Positions 31,648 through 33,706 of a stretch of DNA of 33,706 bases are shown here, piece after piece. Position 1 is the first letter of the stretch; each line of letters begins with the position of its first letter. The stretch covers positions 1 through 33,706 of the forward strand of contig CANJZW010000051.1 in NCBI GenBank assembly GCA_947479475.1, in the 5' to 3' direction. The position numbers and the translations under genes are program-made. Under the pieces are notes generated by a model. The model worked only from the letters and a program-made list of their open reading frames with translations. It was not told the origin of the DNA and searched no databases. The DNA is from Chthoniobacteraceae bacterium (GTDB taxonomy: Bacteria; Verrucomicrobiota; Verrucomicrobiia; Chthoniobacterales; Chthoniobacteraceae).

Positions 31648-33330
31648 ATGAAATTAAGCGATAGATACAAAATTGACCAAAAGCTTGGAGTCCATTTGCC
31701 TCCCGATCTTGAAGCCTTTAATTATTCCGATGGAAAAGACGAGGAAAGGCAGTTGCTTGAAAATGTCTTAGGGTGTGAAGATACGAGTGTTTATTCAAAA
31801 ACGCTGCGAAAATTTCGGGTTAACTGGCCTACAAATTACCATCTCAGCCCTCAACGGTGTAATTTATTGAGGCCGTTTGCGGAGACATTTAAAGCGGGTG
31901 CTCAGGTACTGGAGATTGGTGCGGGCTGTGGTGCATTGAGTCGGTTCGCGGGCGAAATGGGAGCGAAGGTGACTGCTCTGGAGGGAAGTCTATTGCGAGC
32001 CGCAATTACTGCCGCCCGGTGCAAAGACCTCGAGAACGTACTGGTCGTTTGCGACAACTTTCAGAAGTTCTCGTGCTCCGAAAAGTTTGATGTCGTCACC
32101 CTCATCGGAGTTCTGGAGTATTCACAGCTTTTCATCACGGCGCCGGATCCCGTCCAGGAAATGCTGCGGAAAGCCCGCTCCTTCCTGAAGCCCGGAGGTT
32201 TTCTCCTCCTTGCAATAGAAAACCAACTTGGACTCAAGTATTTCTGTGGATCGTCGGAGGATCATGTCCAGAAGTTTGCCTTTGGGATCAATGATTCTTA
32301 TTCGAAGGACTCAGTGATCACTTTCGGCCGGGTAGATTTGGAGAAAAAAATAAAGGAGGCGGGTTTTTTCAAAGCCGAATTATTTTTGCCGTTTCCTGAT
32401 TACAAAATGCCCTCATGTGTCCTTTATCCCGGTGGTCTGAAAGAGAGGGGTGCATGGAAGCCCGGCCCACTGGTCGCTTCCTCCGTTGTTTTTGAGGCGC
32501 AGCCTCCTCCGTTCTACCTGTTTTCCTTGGAGCAGGCGTGGCAGGTCGTCGCTCGCAACGGGCTCCTAGCTGATTTAGCAAACTCCTTCTTGTTCCGTGC
32601 TTACAACGAGTCTTGTGAACTTGCGGAAGAAAGCTCCCCAACAATGGCCGCCCATTATGGTTACGAAAAGGAGAAGGAGGATTTTGTCGAAAAAAGATTC
32701 GTCTGCCGAGAAAACGGGGAGCTGGAGACTCGGATTTCAAAAATGCAGGCTCCGTCCTCTTTGGATTCGTATCGCGTCATGCCTTACCAACCGGGAGAGA
32801 TCTATGGCGATGGGCTCACTAAATTGATGAACATCCCTGGGTGGAGTGTCGCAGATGTTGCGAAATGGGCGGAGCCGTGGGTTGCGGCGCTCAGGGAGCA
32901 TGCTTTCAAAACGGAAAGCACGGAAGTCGATGGAACTTCATTTGATCTATTTTTACCGTCTAATTTCTTCGATGCGATTCCTCTGAATCTTGCGGTGGAT
33001 TCAGAATCTGGGGCCGCCCGCTTTTTTGATATCGAATGTGATGTGCAAACTCCTCTTCCATTCGAGTTTTTGGTGTTTAGGGGTCTGTGCATCATGATCC
33101 ATCGCATCACAAGCTGTGCAAAACCCGCCGGAGATTCTCCTCAGCGCATCGCTGAACTGGTTCTTAAAGTCTTGGAAGTTCTCAAAATTAAGACACCGCA
33201 AAGCAAAGTTCAGACGTTTTTGAGCCTCTTTAATAACTTCCAAAATCAAGCCAGCCGTTTCTCCAAGGATGCGGTGCATCCCTTGACTGAGGCGATTGTG
33301 CGCGGCACCTTTCCGGTTCGTCTGATTTAG
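31648..33330 (+). CDS. Class I SAM-dependent methyltransferase of polysaccharide-cluster type
   Basis: A 560-residue cytoplasmic protein. After an N-terminal region of about 60 residues, the methyltransferase domain (about 62-240) shows motif I VLEIGAGCGALSRF (Glu89 to Gly95), an acidic loop VTALEGSL, CDNFQKF, and FDVVTLIGVLEYS. LKPGGFLLLAIENQLGLKYF follows. The C-terminal half (about 300-560) is not an ordinary extension; RFFDIECDVQTPLPFEFLVF is a pattern I recall from large methyltransferases in O-antigen and capsule clusters, which modify sugar chains. A TTG at 31618 would add ten residues; I prefer the ATG. Codon use is clearly AT-richer than its neighbours, it has its own intergenic regions, and no glycosyltransferase is in view, so transfer from elsewhere is likely. 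Confidence 0.85.
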   Translation: MKLSDRYKIDQKLGVHLPPDLEAFNYSDGKDEERQLLENVLGCEDTSVYSKTLRKFRVNWPTNYHLSPQRCNLLRPFAETFKAGAQVLEIGAGCGALSRFAGEMGAKVTALEGSLLRAAITAARCKDLENVLVVCDNFQKFSCSEKFDVVTLIGVLEYSQLFITAPDPVQEMLRKARSFLKPGGFLLLAIENQLGLKYFCGSSEDHVQKFAFGINDSYSKDSVITFGRVDLEKKIKEAGFFKAELFLPFPDYKMPSCVLYPGGLKERGAWKPGPLVASSVVFEAQPPPFYLFSLEQAWQVVARNGLLADLANSFLFRAYNESCELAEESSPTMAAHYGYEKEKEDFVEKRFVCRENGELETRISKMQAPSSLDSYRVMPYQPGEIYGDGLTKLMNIPGWSVADVAKWAEPWVAALREHAFKTESTEVDGTSFDLFLPSNFFDAIPLNLAVDSESGAARFFDIECDVQTPLPFEFLVFRGLCIMIHRITSCAKPAGDSPQRIAELVLKVLEVLKIKTPQSKVQTFLSLFNNFQNQASRFSKDAVHPLTEAIVRGTFPVRLI

Positions 33331-33414
33331 GCGCAGGGCGAACTTGTTGAAGGAAGCGTCCTCAGATGGGCGGTAAGATGAGAATTCCGAGGATGTTTTT
33401 CTAGTTGATCGAGA

Positions 33415-33427
33415 CGTTCTGAGAACG
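33415..33427. repeat. Inverted repeat CGTTCT-G-AGAACG
   Basis: Six-base arms are perfectly complementary around a single central G, 84 bases after the methyltransferase stop. The compact symmetry suits a protein-binding dyad more than an RNA hairpin, since a one-base loop cannot form. Confidence 0.5.
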
Positions 33428-33432
33428 AAGAC

Positions 33433-33486
33433 GGGGCGCTTTGAATCGGCTTTCTTTGACAGGCGGCTGATTGAAAAATGCGCCCC
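33433..33486. repeat. 54-nt two-stem hairpin with GGGGCGC/GCGCCCC ends
   Basis: Outer arms GGGGCGC (33433-33439) and GCGCCCC (33480-33486) pair fully. Inner arms AATCGGC (33444-33450) and GCTGATT (33466-33472) pair with one G-U. The stems are separated by a 4/7-base internal loop and closed by a 15-base loop. It could be a structured RNA, a REP/MITE-like element, or a 3' protective hairpin. Confidence 0.55.
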
Positions 33487-33674
33487 ATAGGAATGTGGAG
33501 ATCATCTTCGCGGCCTCAAGGGATTTTATTCGACTCCAAGTGGAACGGCTTCCCTCATGCGAGGGCCGGCGTGAACGTGGATGGATGTCGGCGGTTTGAA
33601 AGTGGAGTGAAAAAACGGTATGAAAGTTGTTTCAGGCCGCTGCATCTTTTCCTTGTTACAGAGAAAAAGAAAAA

Positions 33675-33701
33675 GATCTGTGTGGAAGGGGTGAAGAAAA
33701 A
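33675..33701. repeat. 27-bp purine-rich motif, right copy
   Basis: Ungapped match to 17-43 at 24 of 27 positions, same orientation, five bases from the end of the window. The three differences are at positions 9, 16 and 18 of the motif. Beyond the motif the two flanks diverge at once. Confidence 0.4.
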
Positions 33702-33706
33702 CCGCC

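Larger units (their letters stand above)
33331..33706. other. Non-coding right edge with dyads
   Basis: No convincing frame runs here; a short ATG frame at about 33620 stops after 24 codons. The stretch contains a 6-1-6 inverted repeat (33415-33427), a long hairpin (33433-33486) and a purine-rich end with the 27-bp motif shared with the left edge. No T-run follows either dyad, so they are not ordinary terminators of the methyltransferase gene. Confidence 0.5.

Overview
The window (33.7 kb, GC-rich except at the right end) looks like chromosomal DNA of a Verrucomicrobiota bacterium or a close PVC relative. The evidence is the pairing of a PSCyt1/DUF1549/DUF1553 protein with a Tat-exported DUF1501 protein, a DUF6600 protein, an alanine/tryptophan-rich helical repeat protein, and start codons mostly preceded by pyrimidine tracts instead of Shine-Dalgarno sequences. 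This taxonomic call is inference from gene content. No phage, transposase, integrase or CRISPR array was recognised.

Left part (1-8.9 kb): a non-coding edge, an unrecognised gene beside a tRNA-Ser(GGA), and a membrane-anchored helical protein. A class I mannose-6-phosphate isomerase (manA) follows, divergent from a zinc alcohol/polyol dehydrogenase and an SDR oxidoreductase. A perfect 14-bp palindrome lies between manA and the dehydrogenase. Next come a conserved hypothetical protein, a secreted DUF6600 protein and a YdcF/ElyC-like envelope protein.

Middle (8.9-20.2 kb): thiE, a secreted or anchored repeat protein, and a minus-strand operon of five genes: haem-binding cytochrome c-like protein, TolC-like outer-membrane factor, MacA-like adaptor, MacB-type ATPase and separate MacB-type permease. 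Divergent from it runs a plus-strand group: an AAA+/VWA metal-chelatase-like protein, a secreted peptidoglycan-binding-domain protein, a squalene/phytoene synthase (GTGA overlap with its predecessor) and 5-formyl-THF cyclo-ligase.

Right part (20.4-31.3 kb): a one-direction locus starting with an IclR regulator, then PSCyt1/DUF1549/DUF1553, DUF1501, a secreted beta-propeller, an SDR dehydrogenase, and a complete ribose-type sugar ABC importer (lipoprotein, double ATPase, permease), closed by a probable intrinsic terminator. I read it as a candidate system in which exported proteins of unknown chemistry release or oxidise a carbohydrate that is then imported and oxidised. This is the most interesting part of the window.

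Right edge (31.3-33.7 kb): an AT-richer stretch holds a 3.5-copy 10-bp tandem repeat, a large SAM-dependent methyltransferase of a surface-polysaccharide type, and a non-coding tail with strong dyads. A 27-bp purine-rich motif near the last base matches one near the first base at 24 of 27 positions, so the window ends may lie in copies of a dispersed repeat.
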